A DNA stretch of 64,000 nucleotides from contig PCXK01000017.1 of the NCBI GenBank assembly GCA_002787635.1, positions 17,314-81,313 of the forward strand. Direction: 5' to 3'. The notes beneath the pieces were generated by a model. The model worked only from the letters and a program-made list of their open reading frames with translations, was not told the DNA's origin and made no database searches. The DNA is from Alphaproteobacteria bacterium CG11_big_fil_rev_8_21_14_0_20_39_49 (lineage in GTDB: Bacteria; Pseudomonadota; Alphaproteobacteria; Rickettsiales; UBA6187). This document shows positions 46,481-56,012 of the stretch, piece by piece. How positions within the stretch are numbered: the stretch's first letter is position 1; each line of letters starts with the position of its first letter. The position numbers were made by a program, and so were the translations under genes.

Positions 46481-46969
46481 TTAAGCTAATTCATCAATTT
46501 TCTTATTTGTCATATTGCCGGGGACTATCATCATGGGGATTGTCAGCTTGCTACCGAGCGATGCGACAAGGGGAGGGAGTATCTTGCTTTTTGCCGATGA
46601 TGCGGAAGCTGCCCCCACTATTAACATATTTATAGATTTATCTTTCTCGATAACCGAAATTATTTTTTCCTCAATTACCCCTTCTTCCGCCATAAGGATA
46701 GGTGTAAGAGCCGACCACTTATTAACTTTATTTGATAATTCTTCCAGTAGTTTTGCCGTTGCGTGTATTTGCTCCGAACGCATGGTTTCGGCAACGCCTC
46801 CGAAACTTTGATAGTCGGCAGGTTCGATAACATGTAGTATAGTAATAGTTCCGTTGTTATTTTGTGCCAGCTTGGCTGCAAAGTGAGCGGCGACTTCGGA
46901 ATATTTCTCACCGTTTACACAGACAAGGTAGTTAACTTTCTTATCGGAACTGTTGTTTATAATAGACAT
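46481..46969 (-). CDS. universal stress protein, UspA family
   Basis: 162 aa with the Usp fold: first strand VNYLVCVNGEKYSEVAAHFA, TITILHVIEP, and a degenerate nucleotide loop LIVGAASASSAKSKILPPLVASLGSKLTIPMMIVPG in place of the usual GxxGxGxxxGS(V/T). ATP binding may be weak. Last gene of the operon TauE-TIGR02186-Usp, two bases after the previous stop. Confidence 0.8.
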   Translation of the reverse strand: MSIINNSSDKKVNYLVCVNGEKYSEVAAHFAAKLAQNNNGTITILHVIEPADYQSFGGVAETMRSEQIHATAKLLEELSNKVNKWSALTPILMAEEGVIEEKIISVIEKDKSINMLIVGAASASSAKSKILPPLVASLGSKLTIPMMIVPGNMTNKKIDELA

Positions 46970-46971
46970 AA

Positions 46972-47730
46972 CTAAACCTTCCTAAATATTGCTCCGGCTA
47001 TCCAACCGGCTGCTAAAGCTAAAAGTACAGCTATAATACCATAAAATAAAGGATATCTGTAAGCAAAATCGTATATAAATGCATCAAAACCTTTCTTTTT
47101 GACGATTAAAGGCGTGCTTTGCAAGCCGCTTAACTGCCCGTCGCTGAATAAATATACTTCTGCGGTATATATTCCGCGAGGTATATTTTCAGGGAATTTT
47201 ATTATTGTCCTGAATAATGTGTCGCCTATAAACTCCACATTGCCTATTATAGGGAAGTATAGATTTTCTTGTTCCTGTTTTTTCAGAAATGCTTTTTGAA
47301 AGCTTTCCTTATTAATTTCCTCACCTTCATCTGCTGTTAAAGGTAACTCTATATTTTGAAGCCCGATATTCAATGCTTTTAATAAACTATCGTTCTTTAT
47401 TTCTTTTACGGGACGGCTAGATGCTGCATTGTAATAGCCGGGAATATTCTCAAATATCGCATGTTTGTTATTTGCCCATATACCTGCCTTCATTTTTTCT
47501 TTTTTACGCATTATATATGATAATTTAGGGCCTCTGACTACAACCACAACATCACCGGCATCGTTCCTTGCACCAAACAGAAGTATCTCATCACCCTTAA
47601 ACCCTGAGTCAATAGCTATCTGGCGTAAGGAAAGGTCTGCAATAACGGGTCTTGCATGTGACTTTGAGAAAAGTAACATAGAGCTAATCAGGATAAGTGC
47701 ATATGAAAGCAATCGCATGTTTGTTATCAT
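46972..47730 (-). CDS. TIGR02186 family exported membrane protein
   Basis: 252 aa. Signal peptide (1-26), a beta-rich periplasmic domain starting RPVIADLSLRQIAIDSGFKGDEILLFGARNDAGDVVVVVRGP, and one C-terminal membrane helix. This matches the alphaproteobacterial TIGR02186/PF09608 family of unknown function, usually next to a TauE/SafE permease, as here. ATGA overlap with the permease gene. Confidence 0.85.
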   Translation of the reverse strand: MITNMRLLSYALILISSMLLFSKSHARPVIADLSLRQIAIDSGFKGDEILLFGARNDAGDVVVVVRGPKLSYIMRKKEKMKAGIWANNKHAIFENIPGYYNAASSRPVKEIKNDSLLKALNIGLQNIELPLTADEGEEINKESFQKAFLKKQEQENLYFPIIGNVEFIGDTLFRTIIKFPENIPRGIYTAEVYLFSDGQLSGLQSTPLIVKKKGFDAFIYDFAYRYPLFYGIIAVLLALAAGWIAGAIFRKV

Positions 47731-48647
47731 TTCCCTATTATTGCTATTGTGTACGGGTTGTTAGGAGCTATGAACAGCCCTATCGCAAGTTTTATCACAA
47801 CCGCCAGCACCATTATTGCCAATATGGCTCTTAACTGCTCTGCGGGCATCTTTAGCCCTATCCTTGTGCCGAACTGCGCCCCTATAACAGAACTTGTCAG
47901 CATTAGCATAGCTAATACCACATCTACGGTATGGGTGGTAACGGATTGTAATATAGTTACATTGGCGGTGATGAATATTATTATGAATAATGATGTTCCG
48001 ATTACAACCGAGGTAGGCATACCAAGAATATATATCATAGCCGGAATCATTACAAAACCACCGCCTATACCCATTAAAGATACCAGTATTCCGGTAAACA
48101 TGCCGATAAAGATAGGTAAGAGAATACTTATTTTCAGGTCGGAACGCTTAAACTCCATTTTAAAAGGAAGGGGCAGCCCTGTAAGCCAGTTCTGTCTCTT
48201 GCGTGGCATTACCGTGTCCCCACGTCTTTTTGCAAGTATTACGGTAATACTTTCTTTTGCCATCATAGTGCCGATAGTTCCCAAAAATATGACGTAACAA
48301 AGTGATATCGCCAAGTCAATCTGACCTATCCCCTGTAAAAAAGCAAATATCGACACACCTACAGAAGAGCCGATAAAACCGCCGATAATAATAACAATGC
48401 CCATTTTTATATCAACGTTTGCCCTACGCAAATGTGCCAAAAAGCCTGAAAAAGATGCGGCAATAATCTGGTTGGCGGAACTCGATACGGCAACTGCTGG
48501 AGGGATACCTATAAGCATTAATAGCGGGGTCATTAAAAAACCACCGCCAACACCGAACATGCCGGACAGAACGCCTGTTATACCCCCTAAAAATAGTATC
48601 AGAAAAATATTCACCGGCATTTCGGCTATGGGTAGGTATATATACAT
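47727..48647 (-). CDS. TauE/SafE family sulfite/anion exporter
   Basis: 306 aa, about eight helices. Two TauE repeats, each with the glycine-rich pattern (GMFGVGGGFLMTPLLMLIGIPPAVAVSS and SLMGIGGGFVMIPAMIYILGMP). Probably exports sulfite or an organosulfonate. The start is ATG at 48647. Cotranscribed with TIGR02186 and the Usp gene. Confidence 0.88.
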   Translation of the reverse strand: MYIYLPIAEMPVNIFLILFLGGITGVLSGMFGVGGGFLMTPLLMLIGIPPAVAVSSSANQIIAASFSGFLAHLRRANVDIKMGIVIIIGGFIGSSVGVSIFAFLQGIGQIDLAISLCYVIFLGTIGTMMAKESITVILAKRRGDTVMPRKRQNWLTGLPLPFKMEFKRSDLKISILLPIFIGMFTGILVSLMGIGGGFVMIPAMIYILGMPTSVVIGTSLFIIIFITANVTILQSVTTHTVDVVLAMLMLTSSVIGAQFGTRIGLKMPAEQLRAILAIMVLAVVIKLAIGLFIAPNNPYTIAIIGK

Positions 48648-48720
48648 TATATTCCTGTTAAGAATTTTTTACCCATTCTACAGGATATTTCTTTTTTTAA
48701 AAGTTCAAATTTGAGTTCTT

Positions 48721-48855
48721 TTTATTCCCTCTCCCGTTTACGGGGGAGGGTTAGGAGGGGGCGACACACGCATGTATAAGAAACACTTGCTAGTTTCTAC
48801 CCCTCACAAAAACACTTTGTGTTTTTAACTCTCCCTCAAGGGGAGAGTAGTTTTT
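48721..48855. repeat. structured intergenic repeat between infC and tauE
   Basis: Three hairpins in a row: CCCTCTCCCG/CGGGGGAGGG, AAAAACAC/GTGTTTTT, and CTCTCCC/GGGGAGAG. The two outer G/C-rich ones are partly complementary to each other. No open reading frame. It probably works as a transcription stop for infC and looks like a bacterial dispersed repeat; only one full copy is in this window, though CTCCTTCCCGAAGGGGGAG near 57976 is related. Confidence 0.55.
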
Positions 48856-48888
48856 TGCACTTTTGCAGAGGATTCTATAGTAATTCGG

Positions 48889-49410
48889 TTATTTCGGCAA
48901 AAGAATCATAAGAATCTGACGACCGTCCATTCTCGGCTCAAGTTCAACCTTGGCGATCTCGGAGCTATCCTCGATTATACGCTTCATTAAATCCATACCA
49001 AGTTCATTATGCGTAATCTCACGACCACGGAATCGCAATGAAACCTTAACCTTATCACCGGCATTGATAAATTTTTTCAAGCTACGCATTTTTACTTCAT
49101 AGTCATGAGTATCAATAGTAGGTCTTACTTTGATTTCCTTTAGTTGAACTTTCTTCTGCGTTTTCTTGCCGTCGTTCTTTTTACGCTGTTGTTCGAACTT
49201 ATAACGACCAAAATCAAGGAATTTGCATACAGGGGGTTCGGCATTAGGGGAAATTTCAACCAAGTCCAGACCTTTGTCTTTTGCTGCCTTAATTGCTTTG
49301 TCTATCGGCATTATGCCTAACATTTCACCTTTATCATCAATTACCCTAACTTCTTTGGCGTCAATTTGCTCGTTTGCCTTTGGAAGTTTATTTGAAGAGT
49401 TGTAAGCTAT
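48889..49410 (-). CDS. infC: translation initiation factor IF-3 with AUA start
   Basis: 173 aa, the usual length, if started at ATA (49410-49408). From the first ATG (49323) it would lack about 29 N-terminal residues that are clearly IF3 (LPKANEQIDAKEVRVIDDKGEM). AGGAG lies seven bases before the ATA. Non-AUG starts let IF3 repress its own translation; E. coli infC uses AUU. C-domain: KVSLRFRGREITHNELGMDLM. Follows thrS as in many bacteria, but rpmI and rplT do not follow. Confidence 0.92.
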   Translation of the reverse strand: MAYNSSNKLPKANEQIDAKEVRVIDDKGEMLGIMPIDKAIKAAKDKGLDLVEISPNAEPPVCKFLDFGRYKFEQQRKKNDGKKTQKKVQLKEIKVRPTIDTHDYEVKMRSLKKFINAGDKVKVSLRFRGREITHNELGMDLMKRIIEDSSEIAKVELEPRMDGRQILMILLPK

Positions 49411-49554
49411 GTATTTACTCCTAATTTAAATTAAAATATCTAATATATTATATTGCAAAAAATATTTCTAAAAAGTTAATTTTTCTATAAAAAATGCATT
49501 TCCCGACTTATTTAGCACAATGCCCGTATAAATGACAAGTCATTATTCAGGGGT

Positions 49555-51489
49555 TTATGCAGGAGGTTTTGCCTCTTGTCGTATTGTATCGATTAATTCT
49601 TTAAAATCAAGAGTCTCTTGATTTTTGGAACCTATTCTCCTTATTGATGCCGAACGTGTCTCAACTTCCCTTTTGCCAACGGCTATTATTATAGGTGTTT
49701 TTTGAGTTGAGTACAGGCGTATTTTATAGCTTATCTGTTCATTTGAAATATCTATCTTTGAACGCACTCCCACTGCTTTTAATGCATCATGCAATTCATT
49801 TGCATATTCATCGGCATCAGAGGTTACGGTTACCACAACCGCTTGAACAGGTGCAAGCCATAGAGGGAACTTTCCTGCATATTGTTCTATCAGGATACCT
49901 ATAAAACGCTCCAGTGAGCCTAAAATAGCACGGTGCAGCATAACAGGGCGATGTTTATTACCGTCTGTTCCTATATAATTAGCATCAAGCCTTTCAGGTA
50001 ATACAAAGTCCATCTGTAACGTGCCGCACTGCCAGCTACGACCGATAGTGTCTTTTAGGTGGAATTCAAGTTTAGGACCGTAAAATGCTCCTTCACCCGT
50101 AGCTATCTCATATTTTAGCCCGACTTCTTCAACAGCGTCTATCAAGGACTTTTCAGCCTTATTCCATGTTTCATCAGTGCCTGCTCTGACTTCAGGGCGA
50201 GTAGCTATTTTCACCGCTATTTCGTCAAATCCCAATTCTTTATAAACTTCTTTTAGAAGGTCACAGAAGCTTTCGGTTTCACTTACTATCTGTTCTTCAG
50301 TGCAGAATATATGGGCATCGTCCTGTACCATCGCACGCACACGCATCAGACCGTGTAACGCACCTGAAGGCTCATTACGGTGGCATGAGCCGAACTCTGC
50401 CATACGTAAAGGCAGGTCACGGTAGCTTTTTAAGCCTTGATTGAATATCTGCACGTGGCACGGGCAGTTCATAGGTTTTATAGCAAGGGGTTTGTCTTCG
50501 GATTCCGAAATGAACATATTTTCACGGAACTTGTCCCAGTGACCTGATTTTTCCCATAAAGAACGATCAACAAGCATAGGAGTCTTAACCTCTATGTAAT
50601 CGGCTTTTTGAATTTTGCGGCGAATGTAGTTTTCCAGCTCACGGTATAAAGTCCACCCCTTATCATGCCAGAAAACCTGTCCCTGTGCTTCTTCTTGTAT
50701 GTGGAACAATTCCATTTCACGACCAAGTTTGCGGTGGTCACGTTTTTCAGCTTCTTCTAAGCGGTGCAGATATTGTTTAAGGTCTTTCTCATTTGCCCAT
50801 GCAGTGCCATAGATGCGATGTAACATCTCATTGTTAGAATCACCACGCCAGTATGCACCTGCTACTTTCATCAGCTTGAAGGCTTTGGGCTTGCCTGTAG
50901 AAGGAGAGTGAGGTCCCCTGCAAAGGTCAATAAACTTGCCCTGCTGATAGAAGGTAACGTCTTCCCCTTGCGGTATTGCTTCAATCAGTTCAACTTTGTA
51001 TTTTTCGCCCTTTTTCTTAAAGAATTCAACGGCCTCATCACGTTTCATAACTTTACGTATTATAGGCTCGTCACGTTTGACTATTTCCGCCATCTTCGCT
51101 TCTATTTTCTCAAGGTCATCGGTGGAGAAAGGTTTTTCCCTCGCAAAGTCATAATAAAAACCGTTCTCGATAGAAGGGCCTATGGTCACTTGCGTTTCAG
51201 GGTATAACTCCTGTACTGCCTCAGCCATTATATGGGCTGTGTCGTGTCTTATAATTTCCAGCCCGTCTTCATCACGTCCGGTTATTATAGATATTTTAGC
51301 ATCAGTTTCAATTTCACGTGTAATGTCACGTAATTCACCGTTTATACTAATAGCAATAGCGGCTTTGGCTAGTCCCTCACCGATTGACATTGCTACGTCC
51401 ATTCCTGTTACACCCGAAGGGAACGACTTTTTAGCCCCGTCAGGTAATGTTACGGTTATATCTGATTTTTCCAATGCTTGTCCGACCAT
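49555..51489 (-). CDS. thrS: threonyl-tRNA synthetase
   Basis: 644 aa. TGS domain at the N-terminus ([16 protein letters not shown]), editing domain with [11 protein letters not shown] and [10 protein letters not shown], catalytic core ([45 protein letters not shown]) and anticodon-binding C-domain. Charges tRNA-Thr. Precedes infC on the same strand with a 144-base AT-rich spacer. Confidence 0.97.
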   Translation of the reverse strand: MVGQALEKSDITVTLPDGAKKSFPSGVTGMDVAMSIGEGLAKAAIAISINGELRDITREIETDAKISIITGRDEDGLEIIRHDTAHIMAEAVQELYPETQVTIGPSIENGFYYDFAREKPFSTDDLEKIEAKMAEIVKRDEPIIRKVMKRDEAVEFFKKKGEKYKVELIEAIPQGEDVTFYQQGKFIDLCRGPHSPSTGKPKAFKLMKVAGAYWRGDSNNEMLHRIYGTAWANEKDLKQYLHRLEEAEKRDHRKLGREMELFHIQEEAQGQVFWHDKGWTLYRELENYIRRKIQKADYIEVKTPMLVDRSLWEKSGHWDKFRENMFISESEDKPLAIKPMNCPCHVQIFNQGLKSYRDLPLRMAEFGSCHRNEPSGALHGLMRVRAMVQDDAHIFCTEEQIVSETESFCDLLKEVYKELGFDEIAVKIATRPEVRAGTDETWNKAEKSLIDAVEEVGLKYEIATGEGAFYGPKLEFHLKDTIGRSWQCGTLQMDFVLPERLDANYIGTDGNKHRPVMLHRAILGSLERFIGILIEQYAGKFPLWLAPVQAVVVTVTSDADEYANELHDALKAVGVRSKIDISNEQISYKIRLYSTQKTPIIIAVGKREVETRSASIRRIGSKNQETLDFKELIDTIRQEAKPPA

Positions 51490-51605
51490 ATAAAAAGATT
51501 CAGTAATTTATATTATAAAAAAGAGTAAAGTAGCGACAATAGCAAAACTGTCAATATATAGTTTGTTGAAAATTGCAGGAAATCTTATTTATTTGGCTAT
51601 TGAGA

Positions 51606-51750
51606 GTGTTCAATAAACATAGATTTTGTAAAAATTGCACAAAAATCTTGAATTTTTGTCATGCTGAACTTGTTTCAGCATCTCCCAACAACAAAGAAGA
51701 TGCTGAAACAAGTTCAGCATGACAAAAGCTGTGTTTATTGAACACTCCCT
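51606..51750. repeat. MITE-like palindromic element A, intact copy
   Basis: Outer ends GTGTTCAATAAACATAG and CTGTGTTTATTGAACAC. Inside, GTCATGCTGAACTTGTTTC and its inverse form a near-perfect 26-base arm palindrome around CCCAACAACAAAG. About 145 bases, no open reading frame. Terminal sequence recurs at 26.36, 26.55, 27.93 and 61.52 kb. It ends just beyond the stop of the broken STAS gene. Confidence 0.75.
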
Positions 51751-51752
51751 AG

Positions 51753-52084
51753 CTATTCTATGGTAAACAGACTACATAACGCCGATTTTTCAAAGATAGT
51801 TTTAAGATAACCGTTAACGTTTTTCAGGACGATATTAGCTTCATTAATTAAAGCTTTTTCCCTAATTATTAACAAGCTACCAAGACCGCTTGACTGAACC
51901 CTGTCTATTTTTTTAAGTCTATTACTAATTCTTCTACACCGTCTTTTTCGAAGCAGTCAATCAATAGTTTAAGTGCGTTCCTGTCCCTGTAGGAAATATC
52001 ACCGTCCAAACGCACCACCCATTGATGGTCATTTTTCTCAATATCAACATACATAAAAAACCTATTACCTATAAATTTAGACAT
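51753..52084 (-). pseudogene. STAS-domain protein interrupted at an A7 run
   Basis: Read from ATG 52084 (or 52054) the first frame stops at TAG 51907-51905 right after a run of seven A. A -1 shift on that run (or one extra A) opens a second frame that continues to TAG at 51755-51753. The joined product of about 110 aa is a STAS domain: WVVRLDGDISYRDRNALKLL, then ELVIDLKK, then IDRVQSSGLGSLLIIRE with the usual SSG site. STAS proteins are anti-sigma antagonists or signalling partners. May be decay, a sequencing error, or slippage-rescued. Confidence 0.7.
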
Positions 52085-52151
52085 AACACTGTTGTTGTAA
52101 TTATATTACAATTAAAAATGTATAAATGCAACCGATAATAACATTTTTGAA

Positions 52152-52943
52152 TCAGTCTAGTTTTTTCATATGGTGTTTTTTCCACATCTCACGTGCCTTT
52201 ATCAGCCTTAAAACACGACCGAAACTATATATCAGACTTTCTATAAAGCCGTCTATTCCCAGCAGGAACCGCCCTTTCACGAAATAGCCCTTGAAAAAGC
52301 CGATGAACGGTTCAAATATGATGCGTACCGAGCTTGGCTTTCTGCCTTTTTTATACATATGCTCTGCCTGCATTGTAGAATAGCGGTTTATTTTAGCTAT
52401 AGCGTGGCTGTATGAGCGGAAAGAGCGGTGGCGGACTATGTTTTTTAACTGTCCGAGGGGGCAGTCCGTATCGTCTTTGGGTACTACCGAATCATGTACC
52501 GTACTGTCTTTAAAGCCGGCAAAATCTTTGTGGTATAACCGTAACTGATTGTGATAAGGTGCAAAACGGTGGGGTTTATTGTCGAACGTACCTAATACTT
52601 TTATCTTTACATGATATGCTTTGCACTCCGGTTCTCCGTCTTTGAATAATTCGATTATTTCATCTCGCAATTCAGGGGTGATTTCCTCGTCAGCGTCAAT
52701 ATTAAGTAGCCATTGGTTTTTGCACAAAGTTTCGCCAAAAACCTTTTGAGGACCATATCCTTTCCATTCGTTAAAAACGGTTTTTGCACCCAGTGAGGCG
52801 GAAACTGCCATGGTCTTATCCGAACTGCCGCTATCTATAACTATAACTTCGTCCACCCAGCCAATAACGCTTTTTATGGGGCGGGGAATTCTGTCTTCTT
52901 CGTCCTTGGCGATAATAAATACTGATACGGGTAGTTTTTGCAT
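52152..52943 (-). CDS. family 2 glycosyltransferase, WaaE/KdtX-like
   Basis: 263 aa. GT-A nucleotide-binding start SVFIIAKDEEDRI, DSGSSDKT, and NIDADEEITPEL (metal-binding DxD). The C-terminal part (FKGYFVKGRFLLGIDGFIESLIYSFGRVLRLIK) is the membrane-tethering segment of the WaaE/KdtX group that adds sugar to the lipopolysaccharide inner core. No other LPS genes adjacent. Confidence 0.85.
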   Translation of the reverse strand: MQKLPVSVFIIAKDEEDRIPRPIKSVIGWVDEVIVIDSGSSDKTMAVSASLGAKTVFNEWKGYGPQKVFGETLCKNQWLLNIDADEEITPELRDEIIELFKDGEPECKAYHVKIKVLGTFDNKPHRFAPYHNQLRLYHKDFAGFKDSTVHDSVVPKDDTDCPLGQLKNIVRHRSFRSYSHAIAKINRYSTMQAEHMYKKGRKPSSVRIIFEPFIGFFKGYFVKGRFLLGIDGFIESLIYSFGRVLRLIKAREMWKKHHMKKLD

Positions 52944-53032
52944 AATGTCTTAGATTTATTTTGTGACTTTACCATATATTTAATATGGCATTTTACATGA
53001 CATTACAAAGTATAATTTTAAGAGCCTTATAG

Positions 53033-53872
53033 TTATCTGCTTTGTTCTTTACCATAAGAGCCGAAAAGGATATCAAACTGATGTTTTTTATCAATTGGAA
53101 CTAAAGCTTTCGGGGTTTGTTTTTTATTGTTGGCTATGTCTTTTTCTGCATTATTTTGCAGTAAAAATTCAGTAACGGATAAATCCCCTGTGGAGCTTGA
53201 ATAGTGTAAAGCGGTACAGCCGTCATTGTCCTGAAAGTTTATTATAGCACCTTCACTATAAGCTTTTTTTGCTTCTTCAAGATTATTTGACTTTGCCGCC
53301 TTTATTAAGGTGTGGCTTTCGCTATAGTTCATAGCCGTATAGCCTTTTTTGTTTTTTAAGAAAGCAGCAGATACATTACCCTGATTGACTAGCTCATCAA
53401 GAAGGAGTTCGGTGTTCTCGTTCTTATCGTTGAATGTACTAAAATGCATCGGCGTATTTCCGTGATTATTTTGCACATAAATGCTGTCTCTATCTTTTTC
53501 CAGAAGTTTCTTCGTTACTTCCGGCTCGTCATAACCTGCTATAAAATGCAAAGGAATATTACCGTTTTCGTCTGTTGCCATAGTGTTAAAATTTTCCGAG
53601 TCTATAATTTTATTTGCAAGACCTACGTTAGATTCCTTTGTTGCCTTAAGTAATAATTGTATGAGTTTCAGTTCATCTTGAATCATGTTATTGTTTAGCT
53701 TGTCCACCGTTTCTTCTGCGTCCGATATGTCCGATACCGGTAATATCGGTGAAACAGGTCTTTTTAAAAAATCTTCCTCGCTATCTGCAATTTCAATAGG
53801 AAAAAATTTTCCTATTTTCTCCTTCCGTGGATTTTCTGTGTATTTTGAAAGTATTGGTCTTTTTGGAGTCAT
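53033..53872 (-). CDS. ankyrin-repeat protein
   Basis: 279 aa. A charged non-repeat N-terminus to about residue 90, then three or four ankyrin repeats (DENGNIPLHFIAGYDEPEVTKKLL, NNHGNTPMHFSTFND, DNDGCTALHYSSSTGDLSVTEFLL). No signal peptide. Family knowledge: ankyrin proteins of intracellular bacteria are often secreted effectors, but a bacterial housekeeping role is also possible. Isolated between the glycosyltransferase and sdhA. Confidence 0.82.
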   Translation of the reverse strand: MTPKRPILSKYTENPRKEKIGKFFPIEIADSEEDFLKRPVSPILPVSDISDAEETVDKLNNNMIQDELKLIQLLLKATKESNVGLANKIIDSENFNTMATDENGNIPLHFIAGYDEPEVTKKLLEKDRDSIYVQNNHGNTPMHFSTFNDKNENTELLLDELVNQGNVSAAFLKNKKGYTAMNYSESHTLIKAAKSNNLEEAKKAYSEGAIINFQDNDGCTALHYSSSTGDLSVTEFLLQNNAEKDIANNKKQTPKALVPIDKKHQFDILFGSYGKEQSR

Positions 53873-54003
53873 ATTTAACCATTCGTTTCGATTTTTCCAT
53901 TATTATAGGCTTATACTTTGTTGTTTTGAAAAATTCCAGCAAAAAGTTAGCCCTGCATCAATAAAGTTTGTATTTTATCAGATGTATTAATATATTCTCG
54001 TAT

Positions 54004-55788
54004 ATGAAAGCGAACACATATTATTATGACATGGTTATTGTTGGTGCAGGTGGTGCAGGGCTTATGGCATCTTGTCATAGCATTCAAAAAGGCATGAAAA
54101 CAGCTTGTATAACCAAGGTTGACCCTACACGCAGCCATACCGTTGCGGCTAAAGGCGGTATAAATGCGGCACTTGGCAACATTACCGAGGATAACTGGCG
54201 GTGGCACATGTATGATACGATTCGGGGCGGAGATTGGATAGGCGATGCAGACGCAATAGAATATATGTGTAAAAATGCGGCTTCTAGTATTTTGGAGCTT
54301 GAAAAAATGGGCGTTCCTTTTTCAAGGCTTGATAACGGCAGGCTTTATCAAAGGATATATGGCGGTCAGTCATCACATTACGGTAAGGGTAATCCTCCGC
54401 ACAGGGCTTGTGCGGTTGCCGACAGGACGGGACACGCCATATTGCACACCTTATACCAACAGTCTTTGAAGAGCGGTGTACGGTTCTTTCAAGACCATTT
54501 TGCAATGGATCTTATTTTTGATTCGGGAAAATGCATCGGTGTAGTTACGTGGGATATGGAAAACGGTGAAATTAATATTTTCCGCAGCCATATGATAATT
54601 CTGGCTACGGGTGGGTATGGACAGGCTTATGAGGTAAATACCTCGTCAAGCATATGTACCGGTGACGGTAACGCACTGGTAATCAGGGCAGGTTTGCCTG
54701 TTCAGGATATGGAGTTTATACAGTTCCACCCGACAGGGCTGGCAGGTTCGGGGTTTTTAATTACGGAGGCGGCAAGAGGTGAGGGGGCTTATCTGATAAA
54801 TTCCGAAGGCGAAAGATTTATGGAGCGTTATGCCCCAAAATATAAAGACCTTGCCGCAAGGGACGTTATAGCAAGAGCTATGGCTAAGGAAATATTTGAA
54901 GGTCGCGGTACGGGCAAAAATAAGGACTGTCTGCATTTGTGCTTGCAACATTTAGGCGAAGAAACAATTAAAAAGAAACTTCCGACAGTATATGAAAATG
55001 CTAAGTTATTCGCAAAAGTAGATGCTACAAAAGAGCCTATACCTGTTGCTCCGTCTGTGCATTACACTATGGGAGGTGTCCCGACTAATATGTACGGTCA
55101 GGTTATTGACCGAAGCGGTAAAATAGTGGAAGGTCTGATGGCGATAGGCGAAACGGCTTGTATGTCGGTTCACGGTGCAAACCGTTTGGGGTGCAACTCG
55201 CTGCTTGATATAATTGTTTTCGGTAAGCTGGCTGTTGAAAAAGCCCGTGAGGTTATAGACACGGGAACTCAACATAAAAATATCGAATCTTCAGAAGAGC
55301 AAAGTGCAAGAAGGATTAGAAAATTATTAGGCGTAAGAAAAACGCAGGAATATCACGGCGAGATAATCACCAATGTAAGCTCGTTGCTAACAAAGCTAAA
55401 AAATACTATGACAGGTTTTGTAGGTGTTTTTAGGACGGGGAAACTACTGGAAAATGCCTTAAAAGACATTGCTTATATAGAGGGGCTATATGAGCAGGTA
55501 ATAATATATGATAAGTCAAAGAAATGGAATTTATCACTACTTGAGGCAATGGAACTTGAGAATCTGTTATTGCAGTGCAAAGCCACTATAATCTCGGCAT
55601 TAAAACGAACCGAAAGCAGAGGAAGCCATTTCAGAGAAGATTTTCTCGAAAGTGATAACGAAAAATGGTTAAAACATAGCATTGTATGGCTTGAAGGAGG
55701 AGAGTTCAAGCATGATAAGACGGATGTAAGAAAAACAACCGAAGATAAGGACTTGCCGGATTTTTTACCTGCGGAAAGAAAATATTAG
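54004..55788 (+). CDS. sdhA: succinate dehydrogenase / fumarate reductase flavoprotein subunit
   Basis: 594 aa from the ATG at 54004; an ATG at 53968 adds 12 residues without family match. FAD-binding [14 protein letters not shown], covalent-FAD site [17 protein letters not shown], active-site [12 protein letters not shown] and [14 protein letters not shown]. The substrate-binding segment reads [25 protein letters not shown]. sdhB, sdhC and sdhD are not adjacent, unlike the standard sdhCDAB operon. Oxidises succinate in the TCA cycle if its partners exist elsewhere. Confidence 0.92.
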   Translation: MKANTYYYDMVIVGAGGAGLMASCHSIQKGMKTACITKVDPTRSHTVAAKGGINAALGNITEDNWRWHMYDTIRGGDWIGDADAIEYMCKNAASSILELEKMGVPFSRLDNGRLYQRIYGGQSSHYGKGNPPHRACAVADRTGHAILHTLYQQSLKSGVRFFQDHFAMDLIFDSGKCIGVVTWDMENGEINIFRSHMIILATGGYGQAYEVNTSSSICTGDGNALVIRAGLPVQDMEFIQFHPTGLAGSGFLITEAARGEGAYLINSEGERFMERYAPKYKDLAARDVIARAMAKEIFEGRGTGKNKDCLHLCLQHLGEETIKKKLPTVYENAKLFAKVDATKEPIPVAPSVHYTMGGVPTNMYGQVIDRSGKIVEGLMAIGETACMSVHGANRLGCNSLLDIIVFGKLAVEKAREVIDTGTQHKNIESSEEQSARRIRKLLGVRKTQEYHGEIITNVSSLLTKLKNTMTGFVGVFRTGKLLENALKDIAYIEGLYEQVIIYDKSKKWNLSLLEAMELENLLLQCKATIISALKRTESRGSHFREDFLESDNEKWLKHSIVWLEGGEFKHDKTDVRKTTEDKDLPDFLPAERKY

Positions 55789-56012
55789 AGGTTGAAATAT
55801 TCCTTCGGGCAGCGGGGCTTGCTTTACTAACAATTAGGCTTTGGTAAGAATATACACATAAAGCTCAAACTCTTTGTTGCAAATATTTAATAATAGGGTA
55901 TTGATTTTATACCTTGGTTGCATTGTTATTGCTATAAATAAGGCATGTGTGCAGTTTTTTCTTTTATTATTGCATAAAAAGTGTAAATACAAGTTAGAAA
56001 TGAGGGGTCGCT

